From assembly GCA_965224435.1 (NCBI GenBank), contig OZ245048.1:1798001-1862000 (forward strand): DNA of 64,000 nucleotides. The letters are read 5' to 3'. A model generated the notes under the pieces. That model searched no databases. It saw nothing but the letters and a program-made list of their open reading frames with translations, and was not told where the DNA came from. Position 1 is the stretch's first letter; every line of letters starts with the position of its first letter. Positions 15,949-24,155 of the stretch are shown here, piece after piece. A program made the position numbers and the translations under genes. The stretch comes from JAJRQY01 sp965224435 (lineage in GTDB: Bacteria; Actinomycetota; Acidimicrobiia; Acidimicrobiales; SZUA-35).

Positions 15949-17238
15949 ATGGTCCCACGAGTGCTCGCCCGATCTCTTGCCCTAGCCGCATCACTTAGCT
16001 TGCTGGCCGCCGCCTGCTCCTCCTCCGATGACGCAACATCTTCGGAGGAGGATGCGGTTCAAGCCGGGGAGGATGGGTCATCGGACGGATCAGGTGACGG
16101 GGTATCTGACGATGACGGAGCGGCAGCCGCGGCCCGGCCCGATCCTGCTGATCCCTCATCATTTGATGCTGAGCCAGCTGGCTCAGCCCTGCGAGGCGAC
16201 CGCGATAATCCCAGCTTTCCGGATGCGTTGATTGATCCCGATGACATCCAGAGTGGCGGACCGCCGCCGGACGGTATACCGCCCATCGACAGCCCGGTGT
16301 TTGCCTCCGTCAGCGACACCGACTACCTGAGCGATCAAGAAGGCGTCGTGGTGGTCGAAATCAACGGTGATGCGCGGGCTTACCCGATCCAGGTCTTGAT
16401 CTGGCACGAGATCGTGAATGACACTGTCGGTGATGAACCAGTCACTGTGACCTTCTGTCCGCTCTGCAACTCAGCGCTCGTGTTCAAGCGCCAGTTCGGA
16501 TCCAGGCTTTTGGATTTCGGTACTTCAGGAGAGCTGTATCAATCGGCCTTGGTCATGTATGACCGCCAGACCGAGTCCTTGTGGGCTCATTTCACTGGCG
16601 AAGGCGTTGTTGGGCACTATGCGGGAGCCCAACTGGAACTCGTGCCGGCCCAAACCTTGGCCTACGGCGACTTTGCTGAGCGCTACCCCGATGGTCAGGT
16701 GCTCACAACCGACACGGGCTTCAATCGCAGCTACGGGCTGAACCCCTATGTCGGCTATGACGATGAGGCCACCGATCCCATTGGTGCCTTCATCTCCCAA
16801 GACATTGATGATCGTCTTCCATCCAAAACCCGGATGGTTGGCGTCTTGGCTCCGTCTGGTCCGTTCTCACTCACGCTTGCTGACTTGGTCGAGGATGGCG
16901 TGTATCACCATGACGGGTCAGCGGACGACCCAAGCGTGGTTGTCTTCCACCAGGCTGGTCTCAGCTCCGCCCTTGACGCCAGTGAGATTGACGAAGGACG
17001 CGACATTGGTCAGACCGGAGCATTCATTGCCGAAGCTGAGGATGGCACAACCTTGACCTTCACCGCGGCCAGCGATGGTGAGACCTTCACCGACAACGAG
17101 ACCGGCTCGACGTGGACGGTCACTGGAGACGCCATCACGGGAGACTTGGAAGGCCAACGCCTGGAAGCGGTACCACATTTGGACACCTTCTGGTTCGCCT
17201 GGTCCACCTACCGTCCCGAGGCAGTTCTGGTTCAGTAG
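15949..17238 (+). CDS. DUF3179-domain lipoprotein
   Basis: A 429-residue exported protein. The N-terminus has a basic start, a hydrophobic core and the lipobox LLAAACSS, predicting lipid anchoring at Cys near residue 23, followed by an acidic Ser/Asp/Gly-rich linker. The body matches the DUF3179 family: VVEINGDARAYPIQVLIWHEIVND, VTFCPLCNSALVF, LDFGTSGELYQSALVMYDRQTESLW. The conserved CPLCNS suggests a metal or redox site, but the family has no known activity. Convergent with leuA. Confidence 0.85.
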   Translation: MVPRVLARSLALAASLSLLAAACSSSDDATSSEEDAVQAGEDGSSDGSGDGVSDDDGAAAAARPDPADPSSFDAEPAGSALRGDRDNPSFPDALIDPDDIQSGGPPPDGIPPIDSPVFASVSDTDYLSDQEGVVVVEINGDARAYPIQVLIWHEIVNDTVGDEPVTVTFCPLCNSALVFKRQFGSRLLDFGTSGELYQSALVMYDRQTESLWAHFTGEGVVGHYAGAQLELVPAQTLAYGDFAERYPDGQVLTTDTGFNRSYGLNPYVGYDDEATDPIGAFISQDIDDRLPSKTRMVGVLAPSGPFSLTLADLVEDGVYHHDGSADDPSVVVFHQAGLSSALDASEIDEGRDIGQTGAFIAEAEDGTTLTFTAASDGETFTDNETGSTWTVTGDAITGDLEGQRLEAVPHLDTFWFAWSTYRPEAVLVQ

Positions 17239-17260
17239 CCGTGGACCAGGCGCCGCAATA

Positions 17261-18967
17261 TCAGCTATGGGTACGGTTGAGGGCCGAGACCATGGCACGA
17301 AGTGAAGCGGAAACGATGTCTGTATGGATGCCAGTTCCCCAGATTTCCTTGCCATCAACCTTGAGTTCCATGTAGCAGGCCGCTCGGGCATCGGCGCCAG
17401 TGCCAATGGCGTGCTCGTGGTAAGAAAGCAGTCGAAAATCGATGTCCATAGCCGAACGCAAGGCATTGGCAAATGCTTCGATCGAGCCATTGCCTTCTCC
17501 ATGGATGGTTAACTCCGACCCGTCACGCTTAACCACGGCTTCCATCGTCGCTCGGTCCTGACCGGAAGCGTTCTGGCTGGAAGAGAACGAAACCAGATCA
17601 TAGGGCTTGTCAAGTGTCAGATAATGGGACTCGAACACTTCCCAAATATCAGTGGCGGTGACTTCCTTGCCCGTGGTATCGGTGATGTGTTGCACAATTC
17701 GGGTGAACTCGATTTGCAGCCGCCGAGGCAGATCCAGTTCTTGCTCTGTCTTAAGCAGGAAGGCAACCCCACCCTTGCCTGACTGGGAGTTGACCCGGAT
17801 GATGTCTTCGTAGGATCGGCCAACGTCCTGCGGGTCGATTGGCAGGTAGGGGACTTCCCACAGGGTTTGGCCTGTGGCCTCCATGGCGTCGAAGCCCTTC
17901 TTGATGGCGTCTTGGTGGGAGCCGCTGAAGGCGGTGTAGACCAGGTCGCCGGCGTAGGGATGGCGAGGATGAACCGGAAGCTGGTTGCAGTGCTCGGCAA
18001 TACGCCGTGCTTCGTTGACATCGGTGAGATCCAGACCAGGGTCGACACCTTGGCTGAACAGGTTGAGGGCCAAGGTCACCAGGTCAACGTTGCCGGTTCG
18101 TTCGCCGTTGCCAAACAATGTGCCCTCCACCCGGTCCGCTCCGGCCATGACTCCGAACTCCGCAGCGGCGACTCCGGTCCCACGGTCATTGTGGGGATGC
18201 AGGGACAAGATGACCGAGTCCCGATCCTTGATGTTCTGATCAAACCACTGGATCATGTCGCCATAGATGTTGGCGGTACTGACTTCGACTGTTGCCGGCA
18301 GGTTGAGGATCACGGGCCGTTCGTTGGAGGCGCTGAAGATATCCATGACCTCTTCGCAGATCTGTTTGGCAAAGGGAAGCTCGGTACTCGTGAAACTCTC
18401 GGGAGAGTACTCATAGCGAATCTTCGTGTCACCCATGTGAGCCTCATTGGCCACACAATGCTCAGCACCCTTGACCGCGATGTCAATGATGCCAGCTTCG
18501 TCCAGTCCAAAAACTACTCGCCGCTGCACCGTAGACGTCGAGTTGTAGAGGTGAATAATGGCGTTCTTGGCGCCCTGAACACTCTCGAAGGTTCGATCGA
18601 TGAGTTCGGGGCGGGCTTGGGTCAGGACTTGGATGGTGACATTGTCGGGGATGGCGCCGTCCTCGATGATCCGGCGCACGAACTCAAAGTCGGTGTCAGA
18701 AGCTGAGGGGAACCCAACCTCGATTTCGGAGAATCCGATGCGAACGAGTTCTTCGAACATCATGCGCTTGCGGTCATAGTCCATGGGCTCGATGAGCGCC
18801 TGGTTGCCGTCTCGAAGGTCTACCGAACACCAGAGCGGGGCTGTGGTGGTGGTAGTCGAAGGCCAGGTCCGATCGATATCGATCTGAGGAAATGCCTGAT
18901 ACTTCTGGATTGGCAGCTTGTTTGGCTGGTTATTGCGGGAAATCAGATTGCGCGAATTGCTGGGCAT
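17261..18967 (-). CDS. leuA: 2-isopropylmalate synthase LeuA
   Basis: A 568-residue enzyme condensing acetyl-CoA with 2-oxoisovalerate, first committed step of leucine synthesis. The catalytic domain has APLWCSVDLRDGNQAL (metal-binding Asp), FSEIEVGFPSASDTD, SLHPHNDRGTGVAAAE (metal His pair) and LFGNGERTGNVD. The C-terminal regulatory domain (from about residue 430) binds leucine. It is the long LeuA type with the N-terminal actinobacterial-style extension ending in FPQIDIDRTWPS. Upstream lies a leader peptide rich in Leu codons, indicating attenuation by leucyl-tRNA supply. Confidence 0.96.
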   Translation of the reverse strand: MPSNSRNLISRNNQPNKLPIQKYQAFPQIDIDRTWPSTTTTTAPLWCSVDLRDGNQALIEPMDYDRKRMMFEELVRIGFSEIEVGFPSASDTDFEFVRRIIEDGAIPDNVTIQVLTQARPELIDRTFESVQGAKNAIIHLYNSTSTVQRRVVFGLDEAGIIDIAVKGAEHCVANEAHMGDTKIRYEYSPESFTSTELPFAKQICEEVMDIFSASNERPVILNLPATVEVSTANIYGDMIQWFDQNIKDRDSVILSLHPHNDRGTGVAAAEFGVMAGADRVEGTLFGNGERTGNVDLVTLALNLFSQGVDPGLDLTDVNEARRIAEHCNQLPVHPRHPYAGDLVYTAFSGSHQDAIKKGFDAMEATGQTLWEVPYLPIDPQDVGRSYEDIIRVNSQSGKGGVAFLLKTEQELDLPRRLQIEFTRIVQHITDTTGKEVTATDIWEVFESHYLTLDKPYDLVSFSSSQNASGQDRATMEAVVKRDGSELTIHGEGNGSIEAFANALRSAMDIDFRLLSYHEHAIGTGADARAACYMELKVDGKEIWGTGIHTDIVSASLRAMVSALNRTHS

Positions 18968-19032
18968 GACTGTTCACTACTCCTACTCGATTTTCGAACT
19001 CTGACGACTTGCTGGAAGCCCGACGCGCCTGA

Positions 19033-19080
19033 TTAGGCGGCCGGGTACATAAGTCGGAGGTCGAGTAGTAGGAAACGCAT
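19033..19080 (-). promoter_or_regulatory. leuL: leuA leader peptide (transcription attenuator)
   Basis: A 15-residue open frame 65 bases upstream of leuA and on the same strand: MRFLLLDLRLMYPAA. Five of its residues are Leu, using CTA, CTA, CTC, CTC and CTT codons. Around and after its stop codon the RNA can form a hairpin with CGCCT pairing AGGCG across a 4-base loop, reinforced by flanking CCCG/CGGG. This is the layout of the leucine leader peptides known upstream of actinobacterial leuA: slow translation at Leu codons shifts the RNA fold and releases leuA expression. Confidence 0.8.
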
Positions 19081-19121
19081 TGCTGGGAAGAGTAGCCGAT
19101 CAATTTGGTTGATGTGCTGAT

Positions 19122-19152
19122 CTTGACGTGGGAGCGTCGCTCTCACGTCAAG
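19122..19152 (-). terminator. strong hairpin after the anti-sigma gene
   Basis: A 14-bp stem (CTTGACGTGGGAGC with GCTCTCACGTCAAG, one G-T pair) and a 3-base loop, 29 bases past the anti-sigma stop on the minus strand and just before the leuA leader peptide. No U-run follows, so Rho-independent termination is not certain. Confidence 0.5.
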
Positions 19153-19180
19153 CATCGGTGCCAAACCCGCCGCCTTGAGC

Positions 19181-19462
19181 TTAGGGTTTTGAGTCAGGCT
19201 CGAACTCGCCCTTGGCAACGCGCTCGCCAAAGGTTTGAAGGCCAGCGAGCACCTCGGGATCAACGTCGAGCTGCTTGGTCGACAGGCTGTCCTTAATCCG
19301 GGTATAGAGGTTCGCTTCGGGAGCGCATACGGCACAATCGCTGAGGTGACTAGCTACCTCACGGGCAGTTTTTTCATCGACGACACCATCGAGGTAGCCT
19401 TGTAGGACCTCCATGATCTCGTCACAGCTGAGGCCCTTGTTACGTCGAAGGAACTTGATCAT
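19181..19462 (-). CDS. zinc-binding anti-sigma factor (RsrA/ZAS family)
   Basis: A 93-residue protein with the ZAS zinc motif: Cys13 plus His39-x3-Cys43-x2-Cys46 in SHLSDCAVC. In RsrA this site senses thiol oxidation and releases the sigma factor. There is no membrane segment, so it is cytoplasmic. The ATG overlaps the sigma factor stop (ATGA), making the pair one translational unit. The highly charged C-terminus (GEFEPDSKP) is short. Confidence 0.88.
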   Translation of the reverse strand: MIKFLRRNKGLSCDEIMEVLQGYLDGVVDEKTAREVASHLSDCAVCAPEANLYTRIKDSLSTKQLDVDPEVLAGLQTFGERVAKGEFEPDSKP

Positions 19463-20139
19463 GACTGGTCCTCTTCCACGTCTTTCGGAGCGGTGCGGAA
19501 GGCTCCGGACACATCGAGGCCCTTCGCTCCAATGTGTTCACGTATCCGTTTTCGTCCCCGGTGGAGCCTACTCATGACTGTTCCTACCGGAATGCCCAGC
19601 AGGTCAGCGGCTTGCTGGTAGGGGAGGCCATTGATATCAACCAGCTCGACCACTCCACGGAACTTCTCCGGCAGGTCAGCGAAGGCTTCGTCGATGACGG
19701 CATCGAACATGGGGTCGATGACTTGATCCTCTGGGCCGTCGAGATCGGCGAAGTCCATCGATCGCTCAAACGTGAGGTCCGGGTCATCCAGCAGATCAGG
19801 CTTTTTCTTGCGGGCACGATTGAGGTTGGCATTGCGCATGATGGTCAACAGCCAGGCCCGGGGATAGCGACCATCAAATCGATCGATGGCCCGGAAGGCG
19901 CGGAGCATGGTGTCCTGCACCAGATCATCAGCATCGGCCTTGTTTCGGGTGAGAGACCAGGCCGTGCGATAGAGGATGTCGACTTCGGGCATCACGTAGC
20001 GATTGAAGGCGTCTTCGCTTTGGGTTTGGGAGATCGACTTGGGCTCCATCAGGCTGACCATGCAGGACAGAACCGACGAGGGGCCTGACTCATTCCGCTC
20101 GAACTCGTACTGATGAGTATCACTCCGACATCTTGCCAT
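19459..20139 (-). CDS. ECF RNA polymerase sigma factor (SigR/SigH-like)
   Basis: A group IV sigma factor. Region 2 reads LYRTAWSLTRNKADADDLVQDTMLRAFRAID and YPRAWLLTIMRNANLNRAR; region 4 reads DLPEKFRGVVELVDINGLPYQQAADLLGIPVGTVMSRLHRGRKRI. Together with the adjacent ZAS anti-sigma factor this points to an oxidative or thiol stress sigma of the SigR/SigH group. The open frame allows 226 residues; starts at 20061 or 20049 would fit the family length better, and no ribosome-binding site decides between them. Confidence 0.92.
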   Translation of the reverse strand: MARCRSDTHQYEFERNESGPSSVLSCMVSLMEPKSISQTQSEDAFNRYVMPEVDILYRTAWSLTRNKADADDLVQDTMLRAFRAIDRFDGRYPRAWLLTIMRNANLNRARKKKPDLLDDPDLTFERSMDFADLDGPEDQVIDPMFDAVIDEAFADLPEKFRGVVELVDINGLPYQQAADLLGIPVGTVMSRLHRGRKRIREHIGAKGLDVSGAFRTAPKDVEEDQS

Positions 20140-20215
20140 GTCCGAGAGAGCTCAACGCGTCATGATGCCGAGAACTCGGTGGTTGAGAACTCGGTCAAGA
20201 AACGGGCCGAGCACG

Positions 20216-20221
20216 TAGCCT
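20216..20221 (+). promoter_or_regulatory. -10 hexamer for the truncated haemoglobin gene
   Basis: TAGCCT followed by 6 bases and ATG 20228. The 6 bases (AAGGAC) lie too close to the start codon to act as an ordinary ribosome-binding site. Confidence 0.4.
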
Positions 20222-20227
20222 AAGGAC

Positions 20228-20656
20228 ATGAGTGAAGAGGCAGACCGGACCCAAGCTGAAGGAACAACCCTGTATGAGGCTGTTGGTGGCGAGCAGTACT
20301 TCGTCGACTTGATTGATCGCTTTTTCGACGATGTGGAGGGAAGTTCACTGATTCGGGACATGTATCCCAAGAACTTGAAGGAGTCCCGCTTTCGGACCTG
20401 GTCGTTTCTGGCCCAGTACTGGGGTGGGCCTCAGACCTATAGCGACAAGCGAGGCCACCCGCGGTTGCGGATGCGCCATATGCCCTTCCAAATTGGGCCA
20501 GCTGAGCGAGATGATTGGTTTGCCATGATGAAGGTTGCGGTGGCGCAAACCCCTCTACCTGCTGGACTTCCGCCTGAAGCGGTGGAAGAAATTCGGGGCA
20601 TGCAGATGAACTACTTCGATCATGCGGCCACCGCGATGGTGAACCAGGACGGCTAG
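20228..20656 (+). CDS. glbO: group II truncated haemoglobin
   Basis: A 142-residue 2-on-2 globin. TLYEAVGGEQYFVDLIDRFFDDV is helices A-B, FLAQYWGGPQTYSDKRGHPRLRMRHMPF contains the proximal His region and the WGG/Y pattern typical of group II (GlbO) globins, and DDWFAMMKVAV is the G-helix Trp. The family binds oxygen and handles nitric oxide or peroxide. It sits divergent from the ECF sigma factor. A 14-residue polar N-terminal extension precedes the fold. Confidence 0.92.
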   Translation: MSEEADRTQAEGTTLYEAVGGEQYFVDLIDRFFDDVEGSSLIRDMYPKNLKESRFRTWSFLAQYWGGPQTYSDKRGHPRLRMRHMPFQIGPAERDDWFAMMKVAVAQTPLPAGLPPEAVEEIRGMQMNYFDHAATAMVNQDG

Positions 20657-20773
20657 TGAAACTCGGTCAATTTGGACCGAAAATGGCGAAGGGCTCGGCC
20701 TGTTGTAGTTCGTCGGGCTGCGTGGCAGACCCCTTAGCTACAGGGATCCCCGCAAAGAATTCTGGCTAAATCC

Positions 20774-20802
20774 TTGACTTTGTCATTCGCTGAGACTCAA
20801 CT
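20774..20802 (+). promoter_or_regulatory. possible promoter of the HU gene
   Basis: TTGACT (20774-20779), 17 bases, then TCAACT (20797-20802). The -35 is good and the -10 weak. The HU ATG lies 48 bases further on, with AGGAG about 10 bases before it. Confidence 0.3.
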
Positions 20803-20850
20803 TTCATCGATGTACCCGATTGGCGGGATACGAACGAAGAGGAGTTCGCC

Positions 20851-21129
20851 ATGAATAAGACTGAACTGATTGATGCGGTCGCAGCAGGCGCCGAGGTTTC
20901 CAAGAAGGACGCCGGAGCTGTCATTGACGCAATGTTTGCCGTCGTGATGCAGAGCGTTGCCCGGGGCGAGAAGGTTTCGATTCCCGGACTGATCGCTTTT
21001 GATCAGGTTGACCGCAAGGCCCGCAAGGGTTTCAACCCGCAGACCGGTGAGCCAATTCAGATTCCAGCATCCAAGGCCATCAAGGTCACCGCTGGTTCCA
21101 AGCTGAAGGCTGCAGCCAAGGGCAAGTAG
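20851..21129 (+). CDS. hup: HU-family histone-like DNA-binding protein
   Basis: A 92-residue nucleoid protein. MNKTELIDAVAAGAEVSKKDAGAVIDAMFAVV is the helical dimerisation part, VSIPGLIAFDQVDRKARKGFNPQTGEPIQIPASKAIKVTAGSKLK the DNA-binding arm and C-terminal helix. It lacks the long Lys/Ala-rich tail of mycobacterial HupB, ending KAAAKGK. Single gene with its own promoter and a downstream hairpin. Confidence 0.95.
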   Translation: MNKTELIDAVAAGAEVSKKDAGAVIDAMFAVVMQSVARGEKVSIPGLIAFDQVDRKARKGFNPQTGEPIQIPASKAIKVTAGSKLKAAAKGK

Positions 21130-21245
21130 TCCCGCTGTATCTGAGACCAATTGCTTGGTGAAAACTGCGCTACTTCGATCGTGAGCTGGCCCTGTTTCGG
21201 CAGCGGCTGTTTCGATCGACAGGTGTCTCAATCAAGATGTGTTAA

Positions 21246-21277
21246 CTGATGCCCCGGCCTTGCGGTCGGGGCATCAG
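21246..21277 (+). terminator. hairpin between HU and fabZ
   Basis: An 11-bp perfect stem (CTGATGCCCCG with CGGGGCATCAG), extendable to 14 bp over a TTGC loop. It lies 117 bases after the HU stop. No U-run follows. Confidence 0.5.
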
Positions 21278-21327
21278 GGTTCATGACAACAGAGTTAGCA
21301 TCACCGGAGTGAGCAAAGGAAGCGCAA

Positions 21328-21756
21328 ATGTCTGATCTGCCTCGTCCCCTCGATTTGCTGCCCCATCGGGACCCGTTCCTGTTGGTGGACGAGCTAACTG
21401 AACTTGTGCCCGGTGAACGTGCGGTTGGTACTTGGACTATCACCGGTGATGAGTACTTCTTCGCTGGTCACTTCCCTGGTCGACCGACCCTGCCCGGTGT
21501 GCTCATGGTCGAGGCGCTTGCTCAGGTTGGAGCATGCGGGGCCCTGGCCGATGATCGTTTCGCTGGCAAGTTGCCGTTGTTCGGCGGGGTCGACAAGGTC
21601 AAGTTTCGTCGCCAGGTTGTGCCTGGTGATGTGTTGACGTTGGAAGTGACGTTCAAGCGAATGGGTAGTCGCGGTGGCCGGGGGAGCGGCGTTGCCTCAG
21701 TGAACGGTGAAGTGGCCTGCCAGGCCGAGCTCATGCTCGTCCTCGTCGACGCCTAG
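21328..21756 (+). CDS. fabZ: 3-hydroxyacyl-ACP dehydratase FabZ
   Basis: A 142-residue hotdog-fold enzyme dehydrating 3-hydroxyacyl-ACP. LLPHRDPFLLVDEL is the family N-terminus, and FAGHFPGRPTLPGVLMVEALAQ holds catalytic His48 and Glu62. It lies convergent to the fab cluster on the other strand and probably serves the same elongation cycle. An AGGAAG stretch precedes the ATG. Confidence 0.95.
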   Translation: MSDLPRPLDLLPHRDPFLLVDELTELVPGERAVGTWTITGDEYFFAGHFPGRPTLPGVLMVEALAQVGACGALADDRFAGKLPLFGGVDKVKFRRQVVPGDVLTLEVTFKRMGSRGGRGSGVASVNGEVACQAELMLVLVDA

Positions 21757-21795
21757 CTCCTGTCACTGCTCCTGATTGGGGACAGCTTCCACTGG

Positions 21796-22980
21796 CTAGG
21801 AGGCAGGGGCGAGGATGAGGGAGCCGTTGTGGCCGCCGAAACCGAAGTTGTTGGAGATCGACGGACCTGGGGTCCATTCCTGACCATCGCCAGTCGACAG
21901 GTTCAGGACCGGTAGCTCGGGATCTTGTTCTTCAAAGCCAACGGTTGGGGGAATGCGGCCATGCTTCATCGCAAGAACCATGGCTGCTGCTTCCAACGCA
22001 CCAGCAGCACCGAGCGCATGGCCGGTGACACCCTTAGTTGAGGTCACAATCGGACCAGGATCCGTTCCGAACATCTCCGCGTAAGCATGAGCCTCAGCCG
22101 CATCGTTCAACGGGGTAGACGTGCCGTGAGCATTGACATGCACAATGTCGCTGGCCTGGATGCCAGCATCTTCCAGTGCGTAGCCCATCACCGTCATTGC
22201 CCCAGTGCCACCAGGGGCGGGAGCAGTGATGTGATGAGCGTCAGCCGAGCTGGCTGAACCTAAGACTTCAGCCAAGATGGTGGCACCACGAGCGAGCGCA
22301 CGGTCCCACTCTTCCAGAACCAGCACTGCTGCACCTTCGGCAATGATGAAACCATCGCGCCGAGCATCAAAGGGCATCGAGACTTGCTGATTGGACATGG
22401 CTGTCATATTGCGGAAGCCAGCTTGGGCGGTTGGCGTGAGCGGGGCCTCAGAACCTCCTGAGACCACTACATCACAGCGGCCCCAGCGGATCAGGTTGGC
22501 AGCGTTGCCCAAGGCATGGGTGCCAGCAGCACAGGCCGTCACCGTGGCCTCACAGGGGCCCTGGAGGCCGTATTTCATGGAAACGGAGGCTGCGGCCGCG
22601 TTGGGCATCATCATCGGCACCAGGAACGGCGATACTCGACGCACACCCTTCTCGTGGCCTTTGAGAATCTCGTTCTCATTGGTTTCGATGCCACCAATGC
22701 CGGTCCCGATAAGGGTCCCGACTCGGGTTGGGTCGGCATCGAAATCGCCGGCCTGCTCAATCGCTTCAGCTGCTGCCGCTAGGGCAAACTGGCTGAAGCG
22801 ATCGGAACGGCGGGCTTCTTTCCTATTTCCGTCGAAGTAGGGAAGTGGATCCCAGTCCAGCAATTCCCTGCGGTCGCTCTTTTCAGGCTGTCGGAACAGA
22901 CCCTCCCAGAACGCCGACGCTCCCACCCCACACGGAGCAACAACGCCGAGCCCAGTAATAGCGACCCTCCGAAGCGTCAT
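21796..22980 (-). CDS. fabF: 3-oxoacyl-ACP synthase II FabF
   Basis: A 394-residue condensing enzyme elongating acyl-ACP. Active site: Cys150 in TVTACAAGTHALG, His in VNAHGTSTPLND, and His in TKGVTGHALGAAGALE; the C-terminal SISNNFGFGGHNGSLIL is also typical. Its ATG overlaps the acpP stop (TAATG), so it is coupled to the acyl carrier gene and is the last gene of the minus-strand fab cluster. Confidence 0.97.
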   Translation of the reverse strand: MTLRRVAITGLGVVAPCGVGASAFWEGLFRQPEKSDRRELLDWDPLPYFDGNRKEARRSDRFSQFALAAAAEAIEQAGDFDADPTRVGTLIGTGIGGIETNENEILKGHEKGVRRVSPFLVPMMMPNAAAASVSMKYGLQGPCEATVTACAAGTHALGNAANLIRWGRCDVVVSGGSEAPLTPTAQAGFRNMTAMSNQQVSMPFDARRDGFIIAEGAAVLVLEEWDRALARGATILAEVLGSASSADAHHITAPAPGGTGAMTVMGYALEDAGIQASDIVHVNAHGTSTPLNDAAEAHAYAEMFGTDPGPIVTSTKGVTGHALGAAGALEAAAMVLAMKHGRIPPTVGFEEQDPELPVLNLSTGDGQEWTPGPSISNNFGFGGHNGSLILAPAS

Positions 22981-23216
22981 TAGAGCTTGCCGACGACCAG
23001 GTCGTAGGCAGCGCCGATTGTCTCGACACCCTCAAGCTCTTCTTCTTCGACGGTCACATCGAACTCTTCTTCCAAGGCCATCACGAACTCGACCAGGTCG
23101 AGGCTGTCCGCATCGAGATCGTCGGCGAACTTGGCTTCCTTGGTGATCTTGTCTGCGTCGACGCCAAGAACCTCTACGGCGCACTTCTTCAAACGATCGA
23201 AGTTGTCTTCACTCAC
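22980..23216 (-). CDS. acpP: acyl carrier protein
   Basis: A 78-residue acidic four-helix protein. The phosphopantetheine attachment Ser38 lies in DDLDADSLDLVEFV. GTG start, with AAAGGAAA about 8 bases upstream. It lies between fabG and fabF in the order usual for type II fatty-acid synthesis. Confidence 0.97.
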   Translation of the reverse strand: MSEDNFDRLKKCAVEVLGVDADKITKEAKFADDLDADSLDLVEFVMALEEEFDVTVEEEELEGVETIGAAYDLVVGKL

Positions 23217-23369
23217 AGTGTTTTCCTTTGTATTTCTGCACGTATTTCTACTTGCATTGCTGATTCGCTATGAATCAATTATTGAACTGAACTCTTACGG
23301 CTTGTTCTACCGCTTGGGCACAGTGCCCACAAGTCTACGGGAGCCAAGCTGCCATGCGTCATCCATGAT

Positions 23370-23416
23370 GCGGTCAGGCTCCCATACGGTCACCCTCCCA
23401 TGCGGTCACCCTCCCA
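23370..23416. repeat. short tandem repeats over the fabG stop codon
   Basis: Two full 16-base units of CCCATRCGGTCACCCT plus a partial one, with a further degenerate copy just before, spanning the last codons of fabG and the fabG-acpP spacer. The duplicated unit includes the stop codon. Confidence 0.7.
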
Positions 23417-24155
23417 TACCTAGGCCACCATCAACGGGGATGGTTGCTCCGGTTATGTAAGAAGCGCCGTCGGACGCCAAGAACGAAACAGCGGCGGCAA
23501 TGTCAGCTGGGGTGCCGACGCGACCAAGGGGAACCGCTCCAACCATGGCCTCACGGGCCGCGTCGCTGATTTCGGCCAACATGTCGGTTTCGATTGGGCC
23601 GGGGGCCACCAAGTTGACGGTGATACTGCGAGAAGCGAACTCGCGTGCCAGTGAGCGGCCGAGGCCAATCAGACCCGCCTTAGAGGCGGAATAGTTGGCT
23701 TGTCCCGTCTGGCCCATGGTGCCGACTACAGAGGACATCAGGATGATCCGGCCCCAGCGGGCCTTCATCATTGGTCGAATGGCGCGCTTGGCGACCCGGA
23801 AGTTGCCAGTGAGGTTGGCGTCGACCACCGTCGTGAAGTCGTCTTCCTTCATGCGCAGCACCAGGGTGTCCTTCGTGATGCCAGCATTGGCCACCAGCAC
23901 AGCCACCGGACCGAGCTTTTCTTCAATCGACCCAAAGGCAGCATCAACCGAATCTGTGTCGGTGACATCGAGGGGAACCCATAACAGTCCGTCAGCCAGG
24001 GCGGCCGGTTCAGATCGAGAGCCAACGGCCACATCGAAACCATCGTCTTGTAGCTGGAGTGCACAAGCCAGGCCGATGCCTCGGCTGCCCCCGGTCACGA
24101 AGGCCACACGTTTCGGGGCAGCGTCTTGATCTGGCGAGGTCGTTGTTTCAGACAT
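23406..24155 (-). CDS. fabG: 3-oxoacyl-ACP reductase FabG
   Basis: A 249-residue short-chain dehydrogenase reducing 3-oxoacyl-ACP with NADPH. VAFVTGGSRGIGLACA is the cofactor loop, VLVANAGITKD the NAG motif, SSVVGTMGQTGQANYSASKAGL the Ser-Tyr-Lys catalytic set, and the end VDGGLGMGG is characteristic. An upstream in-frame ATG at 24257 would lie deep within fabH; ATG 24155, overlapping the fabH end by 8 bases, is preferred. Confidence 0.94.
   Translation of the reverse strand: MSETTTSPDQDAAPKRVAFVTGGSRGIGLACALQLQDDGFDVAVGSRSEPAALADGLLWVPLDVTDTDSVDAAFGSIEEKLGPVAVLVANAGITKDTLVLRMKEDDFTTVVDANLTGNFRVAKRAIRPMMKARWGRIILMSSVVGTMGQTGQANYSASKAGLIGLGRSLAREFASRSITVNLVAPGPIETDMLAEISDAAREAMVGAVPLGRVGTPADIAAAVSFLASDGASYITGATIPVDGGLGMGG

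Noticed and set aside
17867..18706. A 279-codon open frame antisense to leuA.
   Set aside because: leuA has all family motifs on the minus strand; the plus frame shows no protein-family features.
20774..20802. A HAIR-type HspR operator upstream of HU (CTTGACT with ACTCAACT).
   Set aside because: The half-sites do not match CTTGAGT-N7-ACTCAAG in sequence or spacing.
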